Shown: positions 20,008 through 28,270 of the stretch, one piece after another
Layout: each line of letters begins with the position of its first letter
How positions within the stretch are numbered: the stretch's first letter is position 1
DNA from: Paraburkholderia bonniea
Lineage (GTDB): Bacteria > Pseudomonadota > Gammaproteobacteria > Burkholderiales > Burkholderiaceae
NCBI RefSeq assembly: GCF_009455625.1
Contig: NZ_QPEQ01000001.1
Span: forward strand, 310,001 to 374,000
Length of the DNA: 64,000 nt
Direction of reading: 5' to 3'
The notes under the pieces: model-generated
What the model was told of the DNA's origin: nothing
The model's input: only the letters and a program-made list of their open reading frames with translations
Databases searched by the model: none
Program-made: the position numbers and the translations under genes

Positions 20008-22233
20008 ATGCACAACGAGACAACACCAGGCACCGCATCTGGCGGGGCTTCCAGGGGAAACCTTCCTCTATCAATTCAGCCCGGCTCACCACCTGATCCG
20101 TCATCTAACACCAAAGCCCATTACGATCACCGCGACGACACAGGGCTTTCCTGTCTTGTTGCTGTGGCCCGCTTTCACGGCGTTGCGGCGGATATTAACC
20201 AGATCGCCCACGAATTCAAAACCGGCATCAAACCCCTCGATTGCAAACAGCTTCTGCTCGCAGCCCGCTCGTTAGACCTAAGCGCGAGGCTGGTTAAAGC
20301 GCGCCGCTCGCGCATCAACCGCATCGCGCTCCCAGCCATCGCAGTCGCCAAAGACAACACGTTCTTTATCGTCACCGAACTTGATAAAGACGCCGCGCTG
20401 ATTTATCAGCCCAGCATGTCCGATCAGGATTCGATTCCGTTTGACACCTTCTGGCAAGGTTGTGAAGGCAACCTGATTCTGTTCACCTCGCGCGCGACGA
20501 TGCGTGACTCAATAGCGAAGTTCGATTTCAGCTGGTTTATCCCGGCGCTGATGAAGTACCGCACGCTGTTGACCGAAGTGTTGATCGTCTCGTTCTTCAT
20601 CCAGATCCTCGCGCTCATCACACCGCTGTTCTTCCAGGTGGTGATGGACAAGGTGCTGGTGCATCGTGGCTTAACGACGCTCGATGTGATTACCGTCGGG
20701 CTATTTGTTGTCGTGCTGTTTGACGTCGCGCTCAACGCGCTGCGCAGCTATGTGTTTTCCCATACCACCAGCCGTATCGACGTCGAACTCGGTGCGCTGT
20801 TGTTTCGTCACCTGCTGAAGCTGCCCATCGCGTACTTTCAGGCACGGCGGGTGGGTGATTCGGTCGCGCGGATGCGCGAGCTGGAAAACATCAGGAGCTT
20901 TCTCACTGGCAACGCGATCACGCTAGTGATGGATCTGCTGTTCTCGGTCGTATTCATCGGCGTGATGCTGTATTACAGCGGCTGGTTGACGCTCATCGTG
21001 GTGATCTCATTGCCGTGCTACGTGATTTTGTCCGTTGCGTGCACGCCTGTTTTGCGGCGGCGTCTGGATGAAAAATTCGCGCGTGGCGCGGAGAATCAGG
21101 CGTTTCTGGTTGAAACCGTTAGTGGTATCGACACGGTGAAAACCATGGCCGTCGAGCCGCACTGGATTCGCAACTGGGAGAACCAACTGGCGGCATATAT
21201 CGGCGCGAGCTTTCGGGCGGCGACTGTGGGCATCTGGGCAAGCGGTGGCGTCAACCTGATTAGCAAGCTGGTCACAGTCGCGTTGATGTGGGTGGGGGCC
21301 CGGCTGGTGATCGAAGGCAAGCTCACGGTGGGCCAGTTGATTGCGTTCAACATGCTTTCCGGCCAGGTGGCCGGGCCGATCATGCGGCTCGCGCAACTGT
21401 GGACTGATTTCCAGCAAACGGGTATTTCGGTCGCGCGTCTTGGCGACATCCTGAATGCTCCAACCGAAACGCAAGATGCGAAAACCTCGCTGCCACCACT
21501 AGTCGGAAAAATTGATCTGGATGACGTAGTTTTTCGCTATCGCCCGGATGGCCCGCCTGTTTTGAGCGGCCTGAATCTGTCGGTGAAGGCGGGCGAGGTA
21601 TTGGGGATCGTGGGCCAGTCTGGTTCAGGAAAAAGCACGCTGGCGCGTTTGGTGCAGCGCATGTATGTGCCGGAGAGCGGCCGAGTGGCGATTGACGGCC
21701 ATGATCTCGCGCTGGTCGATGCTGCTTCGCTGCGGCGTCAAGTTGGCGTGGTGCAGCAGGAAAACGTGCTGTTTAACCGCAGCATCCGCGACAACATCGC
21801 GCTGACTGATCCAGGTGCGCCGCTCAAAGAGGTGATGGAGGCCGCCGTCCTCGCCGGAGCACATGATTTCATCTCTGAGCTGCCGCAAGGCTATGACACG
21901 CTGGTCGGTGAACATGGTTCGACACTCTCGGGCGGGCAGCGGCAGCGCATCGCCATCGCGCGGGCGCTGATTAACAATCCGCGCATTCTCATCTTTGATG
22001 AAGCCACGAGTGCGCTCGATTATGAGTCTGAGCGCATCGTGCAGGACAACATGCGCTCGATCAGCAAAGACCGCACCGTGCTGGTCATCGCACACCGTCT
22101 GTCAGCCGTGCGTCACGCCGATCGCATCATCGTGCTGGAGCGCGGCAAGCTGGTTGAAGAAGGGCCTCACGCATACCTCATTACGACTGGCGGTCCGTAT
22201 GCACGGCTGTGCAGCTTGCAGGAGGGTGGTTGA
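20008..22233 (+). CDS. Type I secretion ABC transporter with inactive C39-like domain
   Basis: Inner-membrane ATP-binding exporter (HlyB/LapB type), 741 residues. The N-terminal domain aligns to C39 peptidases, but the catalytic Cys position is Thr45 (TGLSCLVAVARFHG), and the His region reads KDNTFFIVTE, so it should be a substrate-docking C39-like domain rather than a protease. The transmembrane region spans about residues 180-460. The nucleotide-binding domain has Walker A GQSGSGKST, signature LSGGQRQRIAIARAL, Walker B ILIFDEATSALD and the switch His in IAHRLS. It begins 121 bases after the RTX gene and ends four bases before the membrane-fusion protein, so the three genes form one unit. 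Confidence 0.93.
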   Translation: MHNETTPGTASGGASRGNLPLSIQPGSPPDPSSNTKAHYDHRDDTGLSCLVAVARFHGVAADINQIAHEFKTGIKPLDCKQLLLAARSLDLSARLVKARRSRINRIALPAIAVAKDNTFFIVTELDKDAALIYQPSMSDQDSIPFDTFWQGCEGNLILFTSRATMRDSIAKFDFSWFIPALMKYRTLLTEVLIVSFFIQILALITPLFFQVVMDKVLVHRGLTTLDVITVGLFVVVLFDVALNALRSYVFSHTTSRIDVELGALLFRHLLKLPIAYFQARRVGDSVARMRELENIRSFLTGNAITLVMDLLFSVVFIGVMLYYSGWLTLIVVISLPCYVILSVACTPVLRRRLDEKFARGAENQAFLVETVSGIDTVKTMAVEPHWIRNWENQLAAYIGASFRAATVGIWASGGVNLISKLVTVALMWVGARLVIEGKLTVGQLIAFNMLSGQVAGPIMRLAQLWTDFQQTGISVARLGDILNAPTETQDAKTSLPPLVGKIDLDDVVFRYRPDGPPVLSGLNLSVKAGEVLGIVGQSGSGKSTLARLVQRMYVPESGRVAIDGHDLALVDAASLRRQVGVVQQENVLFNRSIRDNIALTDPGAPLKEVMEAAVLAGAHDFISELPQGYDTLVGEHGSTLSGGQRQRIAIARALINNPRILIFDEATSALDYESERIVQDNMRSISKDRTVLVIAHRLSAVRHADRIIVLERGKLVEEGPHAYLITTGGPYARLCSLQEGG

Positions 22234-22236
22234 ATC

Positions 22237-23688
22237 ATGCGAATTTCTCTCTGGTTGAGCGCCGCACGCGAAATGTGCGGGCAGTATCGCCGTGTGCTGC
22301 GCGACGCATGGCACACACGCGACAAGAACCCGGTTCTGTGGAACCCGGACGAAGCTGAGTTTCTACCGGCTGCACTCGCGCTGGAACGCACGCCGGTTTC
22401 ACCGTTGCCCCGGGTGGCGATGGGCATGCTGCTTGCCTTACTAGTGCTAGCCGTGCTGTGGGCGATCTTCGGCAAGATCGACATCGTGGCCACGGCTGAC
22501 GGCAAGATTGTTCCCGATGGCCGTGCCAAGATCATTCAGTCAATCGAAACCGCGAAGGTCACCGCCATTCACGTGCGCGATGGGCAACTGGTGCAAGCCG
22601 GTGACGTCCTGCTTGAACTTGATTCGACTGCCTCAGCCGCAGACCGTTTGCGTCTGCGCGATGACTGGGCCGAAAGCTGGCTTGCCGCGATGCGTGCCCG
22701 GGCGGTGCTGGCGGGGATCGCGTCCGGCTCGACCCCGCAGCTTGAAGCGCCGCGCGCTGAAGATGACGTCCCGGCTGCGCTTGTGCCCAGCGCGGCACGT
22801 ATCGCCCAGGAACAGCGTTTTCTCGAAGGTGAGCTGGGTGAGTTCCGCTCGAAGGTGGCTCGTCTGGATGCGGAGATCGCCCGTAACCGCGCCGAGCTGC
22901 AAACCGTGGGCGCGGTGATTAACCGGTTGCAGCAAACGCTAAAAATAGCGCGCAGCCGTGAGGGTGATTTGAATGATCTCGCGGCCAAAAACTATGTTTC
23001 CCGCCATGAGTATCTGGAGAAACAGCAAACACGGATTGAGCAGGAGGGCGAATTAGCCGCGCAAAAAAGCCGAACCGGAGAAATCCAGGCCGCGATGATG
23101 AGCGCCCGCCGCCAGCACGATGAACTAGTTGCGACCACTCGCCGCACGATGCTCGACAACCTGAACAGCGCAGCGCAAAAAGCCGCTGAACTGCGTCAGG
23201 AATTCATCAAGGCCGATGCGCACGACCGTTTTATGACGCTCAAGGCACCCGTCGATGGCGCGATTCAGCAACTTGCTGTGCACACCGTGGGCGGTGTCGT
23301 GACTGCCGCACAGCCGCTGATGGTGGTGGTGCCACGCGATCGCCCCGCTGAAATCGAAGCCTTCCTGGAGAACCGCGATGTTGGTTTTGTGCGGGCGGGG
23401 CAGAACGCAGCAGCCAAGATAGAAACGTTTTTGTATACGCGTTACGGCACGTTGCCAGCCGAAGTGCTCAGCGTGTCGCATGACGCCATCGAAGACGAAA
23501 AGCGCGGTTTGATTTACGCCGTGCGCCTGAAGCTGCCCCAAGCGACGATGCACATTGATGGAGAGGAAGTCGAGCTGACGCCGGGCATGGCCGCGAGCGT
23601 TGAAATCAAAACCGGCAAGCGCCGCCTGATCGAATACTTCATGAGCCCGCTGCTGACGCACGTCAATGAGAGCCTGCATGAACGCTAA
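22237..23688 (+). CDS. HlyD-family periplasmic adaptor (membrane fusion protein)
   Basis: Bridges the ABC transporter and the TolC channel. The 483-residue protein has a cytosolic N-terminus, one membrane segment (MLLALLVLAVLWAIFG, about residues 64-82), a lipoyl-like half-motif (ATADGKIVPDGRAKIIQSIE) and long coiled-coil helices at about 180-330. The second lipoyl half has LKAPVDGAIQQLAVHTVGG and the beta-barrel ends with TPGMAASVEIKTGKR, the HlyD-family C-terminal signature. It starts four bases after the ABC gene and its end overlaps the next start, indicating tight coupling. Confidence 0.93.
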   Translation: MRISLWLSAAREMCGQYRRVLRDAWHTRDKNPVLWNPDEAEFLPAALALERTPVSPLPRVAMGMLLALLVLAVLWAIFGKIDIVATADGKIVPDGRAKIIQSIETAKVTAIHVRDGQLVQAGDVLLELDSTASAADRLRLRDDWAESWLAAMRARAVLAGIASGSTPQLEAPRAEDDVPAALVPSAARIAQEQRFLEGELGEFRSKVARLDAEIARNRAELQTVGAVINRLQQTLKIARSREGDLNDLAAKNYVSRHEYLEKQQTRIEQEGELAAQKSRTGEIQAAMMSARRQHDELVATTRRTMLDNLNSAAQKAAELRQEFIKADAHDRFMTLKAPVDGAIQQLAVHTVGGVVTAAQPLMVVVPRDRPAEIEAFLENRDVGFVRAGQNAAAKIETFLYTRYGTLPAEVLSVSHDAIEDEKRGLIYAVRLKLPQATMHIDGEEVELTPGMAASVEIKTGKRRLIEYFMSPLLTHVNESLHER

Positions 23689-25192
23689 GCTGATTCCCCG
23701 CTTGTTCTCTCGCGTGCTCTCCCGTTTGTTATTCCGCTGCCTGAGCGTGTCTTTGTTATGGGTTGCGGGTGGCGTGCACGCTGCGCTGTCTTTCGAGGAG
23801 TTTGATCCACTGGCCAGTGTTCACGAGCTTGCCGCACCGCCACCGTTTGCGCTGATGCCAGAGACAAGCGGCATCACTCCATGCAGCTTCGACTCTCCCG
23901 CTTCAGCCATCACGCTTGAAGAAGCCGCCGACCGCGCGTTGTGCCATCACCCGCAGACTCGCCGCGCCTGGGCCAGTGCCCAGGTTCAGGCTGCTCGCGT
24001 GGGACAGGCCCGGGGCGCGATGCTGCCGACACTCGCTGGCGTGCTAAACGGCTCGCTGAACCAGGCCACAACTTCAGCGGAAAGCCGCTGGACACCGAAT
24101 TCGTCGTATCACGGCACCAGCCGCGCCGCTGAGCTTTCGCTGGAATGGGTCCTCTTCGATTTCGGTGCCCGTTCAGCCGAAGTGCGAAAAACCCAGGCGC
24201 TGCTGAATGCGGCGAATCACTCGTTGAATGCCGCGACGCTCGACGTGCTGTATACAACGGCGCGGGATTACATTGCCGTGCTCACCACGCAAGCCCAGGC
24301 GAGCGCAGCACGGCAAGCCGAGGACAACGCACAGCAAAGTCTGCAGGCAGCCGAGGCACGCATGACATCTGGCGTGGCCTCAGTGGCGGATGCGTTACAG
24401 GCACGCACCGCGTTTAACGAGGCGAAGCTCGCGCGAATCAAGGCGCAGACAGCCCTCGCGGAAGCACAGGGCGCACTGGCCATCGACATCGGGGTTGATC
24501 CCGGCACCCCGCTGCAACTGACTGAAACCCCGAGCCTCGCGCGCCAGCCCAAAGTTCAGTTGCAGACAATTGGCGCGTTGCTTGAAGAAGCGCGCACGCA
24601 TCATCCAAAGCTGCTTGCCGCCCGAGCGGAATTAAATGCCGCAGAGGCATCGCTGGCGAGCGTGCGGGCTCAAGCGCTACCCAGCGTGAGACTTCAGGGC
24701 GGAGTCTCGAACAGCTATCGCCCGATGGCCAGCCAGGGAGAAAGTGGCAGCCTGACGACTCGCTCGCGCAGCCGCTACGTCGGGGTGCGGATCAACATTC
24801 CGCTTTTTGAAGGCTGGAGTTCGATGTACCGGAGCCGCGAAGCCCGAGCGCAGATACGTCTGCAACAAGCTGACATTGCCGGAACCGAGCAGCAGGTTGT
24901 CCTGAACATCTGGAAAAGTTATAACGCGGTCGATGCCGGGGTACAGACACTTCAGCAAGCCGAGGCCTTGCTAGAGAACGCGCTGCTGGCGTTTGCCGCC
25001 GCCAGGGCGCGTTACCACGCCGGAGTGGCGGGCATGACCGAGCTGTTGCGCGCACAAGACTCACTGGTGGAAGCGCGTCAGCAACGCATTGCCGCTGAAG
25101 CAGACTGGCAGGTGGCCCGCTTGAGTCTGGCCGCGAGCCTCGGGCAGTTGACACGTGCCAGCCTTGATGCCGACACCATCAGCGCAAGATAA
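23678..25192 (+). CDS. TolC-family outer-membrane efflux protein of the type I secretion system
   Basis: Outer-membrane channel of 504 residues. It starts with a signal peptide (LSVSLLWVAGGVHA), followed by two tandem OEP repeats: the first from ITLEEAADRALCHHPQTRRA and the second from LEEARTHHPKLLAARAEL. VRINIPLFEGWSS is typical of TolC-like beta strands. The ATG at 23678 was chosen over 23666 because it keeps a normal signal sequence; both overlap the adaptor gene. It closes the RTX-ABC-HlyD-TolC secretion operon. Confidence 0.92.
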   Translation: MNAKLIPRLFSRVLSRLLFRCLSVSLLWVAGGVHAALSFEEFDPLASVHELAAPPPFALMPETSGITPCSFDSPASAITLEEAADRALCHHPQTRRAWASAQVQAARVGQARGAMLPTLAGVLNGSLNQATTSAESRWTPNSSYHGTSRAAELSLEWVLFDFGARSAEVRKTQALLNAANHSLNAATLDVLYTTARDYIAVLTTQAQASAARQAEDNAQQSLQAAEARMTSGVASVADALQARTAFNEAKLARIKAQTALAEAQGALAIDIGVDPGTPLQLTETPSLARQPKVQLQTIGALLEEARTHHPKLLAARAELNAAEASLASVRAQALPSVRLQGGVSNSYRPMASQGESGSLTTRSRSRYVGVRINIPLFEGWSSMYRSREARAQIRLQQADIAGTEQQVVLNIWKSYNAVDAGVQTLQQAEALLENALLAFAAARARYHAGVAGMTELLRAQDSLVEARQQRIAAEADWQVARLSLAASLGQLTRASLDADTISAR

Positions 25193-25198
25193 TCCGCA

Positions 25199-25233
25199 TA
25201 AAAAACCCGCTGCAGCGCAGACATTGCAGCGGG
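25199..25233 (-). terminator. Intrinsic terminator downstream of the cytochrome gene
   Basis: The arms CCCGCTGCA (25206-25214) and TGCAGCGGG (25225-25233) form a nine-base-pair stem. On the minus strand it is followed by a T6 run, so it should stop transcription of the cytochrome gene; on the plus strand the T run is absent. Confidence 0.85.
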
Positions 25234-25284
25234 TCATTGAGCCTGGTCAGTAAACCAGATAGCGCTCAGGTGATTTGATACGGG

Positions 25285-26169
25285 CTACTTAACTGCGCCA
25301 ACCATGTAATCAACGGCGGCTTTGACATCGGCATCCGAGGCACCGGAGCCCCCTTTGGGCGGCATCGCACCTTTGCCATGCAGCGCGTAGTTATAGACCG
25401 TCTCCATAGGTTCTTTCAGACGCGGTGCCCACGCTGCTTTATCGCCGAACTTTGGCGCGTTGAGCACACCGGCCGCGTGGCACACCTGGCAAACTTGCTG
25501 ATAGAGCGCCTTGCCCGCTTGCGCCGCATCCGCACTGTTGCTGGCAACGGCAGAGGGTGAGGGTGCCTGGGCCACATTGGCGATGGCCGCCATGGCTGCT
25601 GCCTGAGCACTTGACGCCCCCGCATCAGGGGCCGCGGCCGCAGTTGATTCAGTGTGCGGCGTAGCGGCGGGCACAGGAGGATCGGTAAATTTAGCGCCAG
25701 CGTTGTTTGCCATATAAACCACCGCGAGCCCGATTTCGTGATCGCTGTAGTCATCTGGGCTGGTACCGCCACGCGCGGGCATGGCCCCTTTTCCTGCGAG
25801 AGCCGTGCGCCACATCGTGTCGAAGCCCGACGCGAGATAAGGTGCCCAATCTGTTGCGCTGGTGAATTTGGGCGCACCCGCCGTGCCGGCCGTATGACAG
25901 GTGGCGCAGACAGCGTGATAAACCTGCTCGCCGGTTTTATAGACCGGCGGTGCGTTGGCATCACGCAGCGCAACCTGAGCTAGCGGCGCGATACGCTGAG
26001 AAACTTCCGCGTTTGACAGGCTGTCGGTACCTGCGCCGACCCGCGTCGAGTTATCGACGTAGTACGCGAGCAGCACGATGATGATGATGGGAATGGCAAA
26101 GCCCGCGATGATCGCAGCGACGAGCTGTGCAGGGGTTTTGATCGGCATTCCGTGTGGAGCTTCGCTCAT
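25285..26169 (-). CDS. Membrane-anchored di-haem cytochrome c (c5-like)
   Basis: A 294-residue periplasmic electron carrier. An N-terminal anchor (LVAAIIAGFAIPIIIIVLLA) is followed by two class I cytochrome c domains with haem motifs CATCH (in YHAVCATCHTAGTAGAP) and CQVCH (in QVCQVCHAAGVLNAPKFG). Each domain has the distal methionine motif GAMPARGG or GAMPPKGG. The domains are joined by an Ala/Pro-rich linker of about 60 residues. The tandem c5-like layout is common in beta-proteobacterial respiratory chains. The redox partner is not shown by the sequence. Confidence 0.92.
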   Translation of the reverse strand: MSEAPHGMPIKTPAQLVAAIIAGFAIPIIIIVLLAYYVDNSTRVGAGTDSLSNAEVSQRIAPLAQVALRDANAPPVYKTGEQVYHAVCATCHTAGTAGAPKFTSATDWAPYLASGFDTMWRTALAGKGAMPARGGTSPDDYSDHEIGLAVVYMANNAGAKFTDPPVPAATPHTESTAAAAPDAGASSAQAAAMAAIANVAQAPSPSAVASNSADAAQAGKALYQQVCQVCHAAGVLNAPKFGDKAAWAPRLKEPMETVYNYALHGKGAMPPKGGSGASDADVKAAVDYMVGAVK

Positions 26170-26575
26170 GCTTGTCTCGTCTCCCGTGGGTATTGTGGCG
26201 AGCGGTTCAGCGTGACGGCAACGACCTGTTCGGCTTAGTGATGCGCTTTCTGGTTCTGGTGCTTTTTGGTGCTTTTTACTTTTGATTCTTGTAGCAGCGG
26301 GCTGAGTGATGCTGTAACTGAGGCTGTAACTGACTGCCGCTGGCCGCTCTCTGGCGAACTGCCGGGACGATTATAGACGGACGTTTGAGCGGCGGCGAGT
26401 GTGACGATTCGCTCTTCAGCAGGCGTTTACCCGCATTTCGCTGATCGTCTGGCTGGCTGCTAGCCGGAGATGGGGCGTGCCGCAGGGGGGCGGTGGACGA
26501 GTGCATTGAAACCGGGTATCCTTCCGGTCTCGCTGGGCGCTGCTTTCGTTGAGATCGCAGCGCCTTCGTGTTGAA
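26170..26575. other. Intergenic region before tRNA-Arg
   Basis: The first hundred bases should include the cytochrome promoter on the minus strand, and the last hundred the tRNA promoter on the plus strand. No convincing coding frame: the one long minus-strand frame here runs straight through the tRNA and is not credible. Confidence 0.5.
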
Positions 26576-26651
26576 GCGCCCGTAGCTCAATGGATAGAGT
26601 ACTGCCCTCCGAAGGCAGGGGTTGCTGGTTCGATCCCAGCCGGGCGCACCA
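26576..26651 (+). tRNA. tRNA-Arg (anticodon CCG)
   Basis: A 76-base cloverleaf: acceptor arms GCGCCCG and CGGGCGC followed by A and an encoded CCA. The D-loop region is TAGCTCAATGGATAGAGTA, the anticodon stem-loop CTGCCCTCCGAAGGCAGG has anticodon CCG, and the T-arm is GCTGGTTCGATCCCAGC. The integrase remnant starting 53 bases downstream suggests this tRNA served as an integration site. Confidence 0.96.
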
Positions 26652-26704
26652 ATAGCCGTAAGGCTTTCAGCGATTTCATCCGTTCCCGCTCCCATCGAAT
26701 ACAC

Positions 26705-26968
26705 CTAAACTGCAGCTAACTTCGGTATAGCTGGCATTGTCATCGGCTGCACCCGCTGCGCCAGGTGATCGGTTGACAGGTGCGCATACCCCTGCACCAT
26801 CTCTAGCGTTCCCCCCAAGCTCCTTGAGTACCTGTACCGGTGTGCCGTGCTGCACATCCAGCTTGCCCACGTGTGGCGCAGATCGTGCCAGCGGAAATCG
26901 CGGATACCTGCGTGGTTTAACGTCTTTTTCCATGCGGCGGTGACCGGCTTGCCGTGATATACGGACAC
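26705..26968 (-). pseudogene. Tyrosine recombinase (integrase) C-terminal fragment, frameshifted
   Basis: The fragment reads YHGKPVTAAWKKTLNHAGI and FRWHDLRHTWASW, the box-II HxxR region of phage integrases. The conserved reading then moves to another frame (DVQHGTPVQVLKELGG) and returns for MVQGYAHLS, so two compensating frameshifts are visible. The N-terminal two thirds and a normal catalytic-Tyr end are missing or altered. Position and orientation beside tRNA-Arg identify it as the remains of the element that once integrated here. Confidence 0.85.
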
Positions 26969-27082
26969 GCTTTCGTGAGCTTAATGAGTGGCTTAGAGAA
27001 GAGATAAGCCGATTTAACGATTACGAGACTCCACTGATAACCACCCAAGAAAAAAACACGTTGCCGAACCGGAAATCGATTA

Positions 27083-27110
27083 AAAAAACCGCGTAACTAC
27101 GCGGTTTTGC
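27083..27110 (-). terminator. Intrinsic terminator after the hicB-like pseudogene
   Basis: The arms AACCGCGTA and TACGCGGTT enclose a short loop at about 27087-27106. On the minus strand the stem runs into seven T residues. It lies about 25 bases past the ancestral hicB stop. Confidence 0.8.
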
Positions 27111-27129
27111 ATCGCAAATGAGGAATCGC

Positions 27130-27456
27130 TTAAGCGTGCGATGCGTGCTCCAGTACCTCGTCAGCTCACGGGTTAATACTTTTTTCTGCTGCGGTTGCTG
27201 CGGTTGTTGCGATGCCAATAGCTGCATGCACATCAGGACGAATCCGCAGCATCAGCTTGCCTGATGCTGGTTTTTGCGCCGCACGCCCGGTTTTCGCACC
27301 GTCCTCAAGAGAGTGATCGACTGCCTGATGGAAATCGGTCGTTAGCTCAGTCACGGTCTCGCCGTGAAAGCTGATGCGATCTGCCACGGCCAGTACTTGA
27401 TCTACGAAAATATTGTCGCGTGGATCAAACTCGACCCGCGCCAGATAACCTTTATT
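27130..27456 (-). pseudogene. hicB: HicB-family antitoxin gene with in-frame nonsense codon and no start
   Basis: The frame reads NKGYLARVEFDPRDNIFVDQ, then ISFHGETVTELTTDFHQAVDH, SGKLMLRIRPDVHAAI and EKSIN: a HicB-type partial RNase-H fold followed by a ribbon-helix-helix domain. Translation stops at CCG TGA (27166-27171), but the same frame continues ADEVLEHASHA to a TAA at 27130. Homologues have Gln-Trp at this point, so TGG became TGA. No ATG precedes the conserved Lys-Gly-Tyr start. No HicA toxin gene is visible beside it. Confidence 0.75.
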
Positions 27457-27495
27457 CCCGAGTCTGGAATTCGGCCTTTTCCCCCGTGGGCTCAA

Positions 27496-28091
27496 GGTCG
27501 TAGCGTAAGCCACCACAGCAGCAAAATCGCAGTCCCCTCCTCGCCCGTGGGCTTCGCTCGCGCTGTCGGCTTTGATGCGTCGAATTTGCCATGCGCCGAG
27601 TCCAAGCGGAAAGGAAAAAAACATCAATATCTATTAACAAAACTAACGAATAACAAAACGAACCGATTGCCCTTTGCAATATTCTTCATCCATGAAGCGC
27701 TTGCAGCCATGAACGATGTAGCAGACAGTTCGCGCACGCAATTGGCGTATCACTTACCGACGCGGTGCTTCATTCGTTAGTTAGTTAAAAAATCGAATTG
27801 GTAACCTCGAAAAACGCTGATTTGAAAGGTTATTTTGAAAGAAGCCGGACGAATCGAAATGGCGCGCTAAGAACAGAAAAAGTACTATTTAAAATTCAAT
27901 CGTGGCAAGATAAATAATCTATAAGCCTTCCTATTGCCCGTGTCGGAAATATCTTAATCATCATGCTATCAATTAACTAATATTCGCAGTAAATCCTAAA
28001 AATAAATCGCCTCTTAAGATTCCATCTATCGCTATGGCCATCTTCGCATTGCAAATTAATTCAATCTCCATGCAGGCGCCGCTTGCCGATA
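27496..28091. other. AT-rich island DNA without recognised genes
   Basis: About 600 bases between the hicB remnant and the helicase operon. The right part (27640-28080) is clearly AT-rich and has stops in all frames. No RNA gene or repeat recognised; the operon promoter should lie here. Confidence 0.5.
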
Positions 28092-28270
28092 ATGACAGGG
28101 GATTTTCAATTGCCCGACTTTCAGTGCGGTTGGCTATGGGACGAAGAGCGCATCAAAAGTTTGATTGAGCTTACCCATTCAGTAATAGATTCGTTTTTCG
28201 GGGACAAGCTCAAAGCTCTTCCGCTCCTTTCATTCAGGTCTTGTTCTTCAGCCTTGTCACTCGTTACGCC

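Noticed and set aside
26276..26704. 142-codon minus-strand frame
   Set aside because: It runs through the whole tRNA-Arg gene and has no family character.
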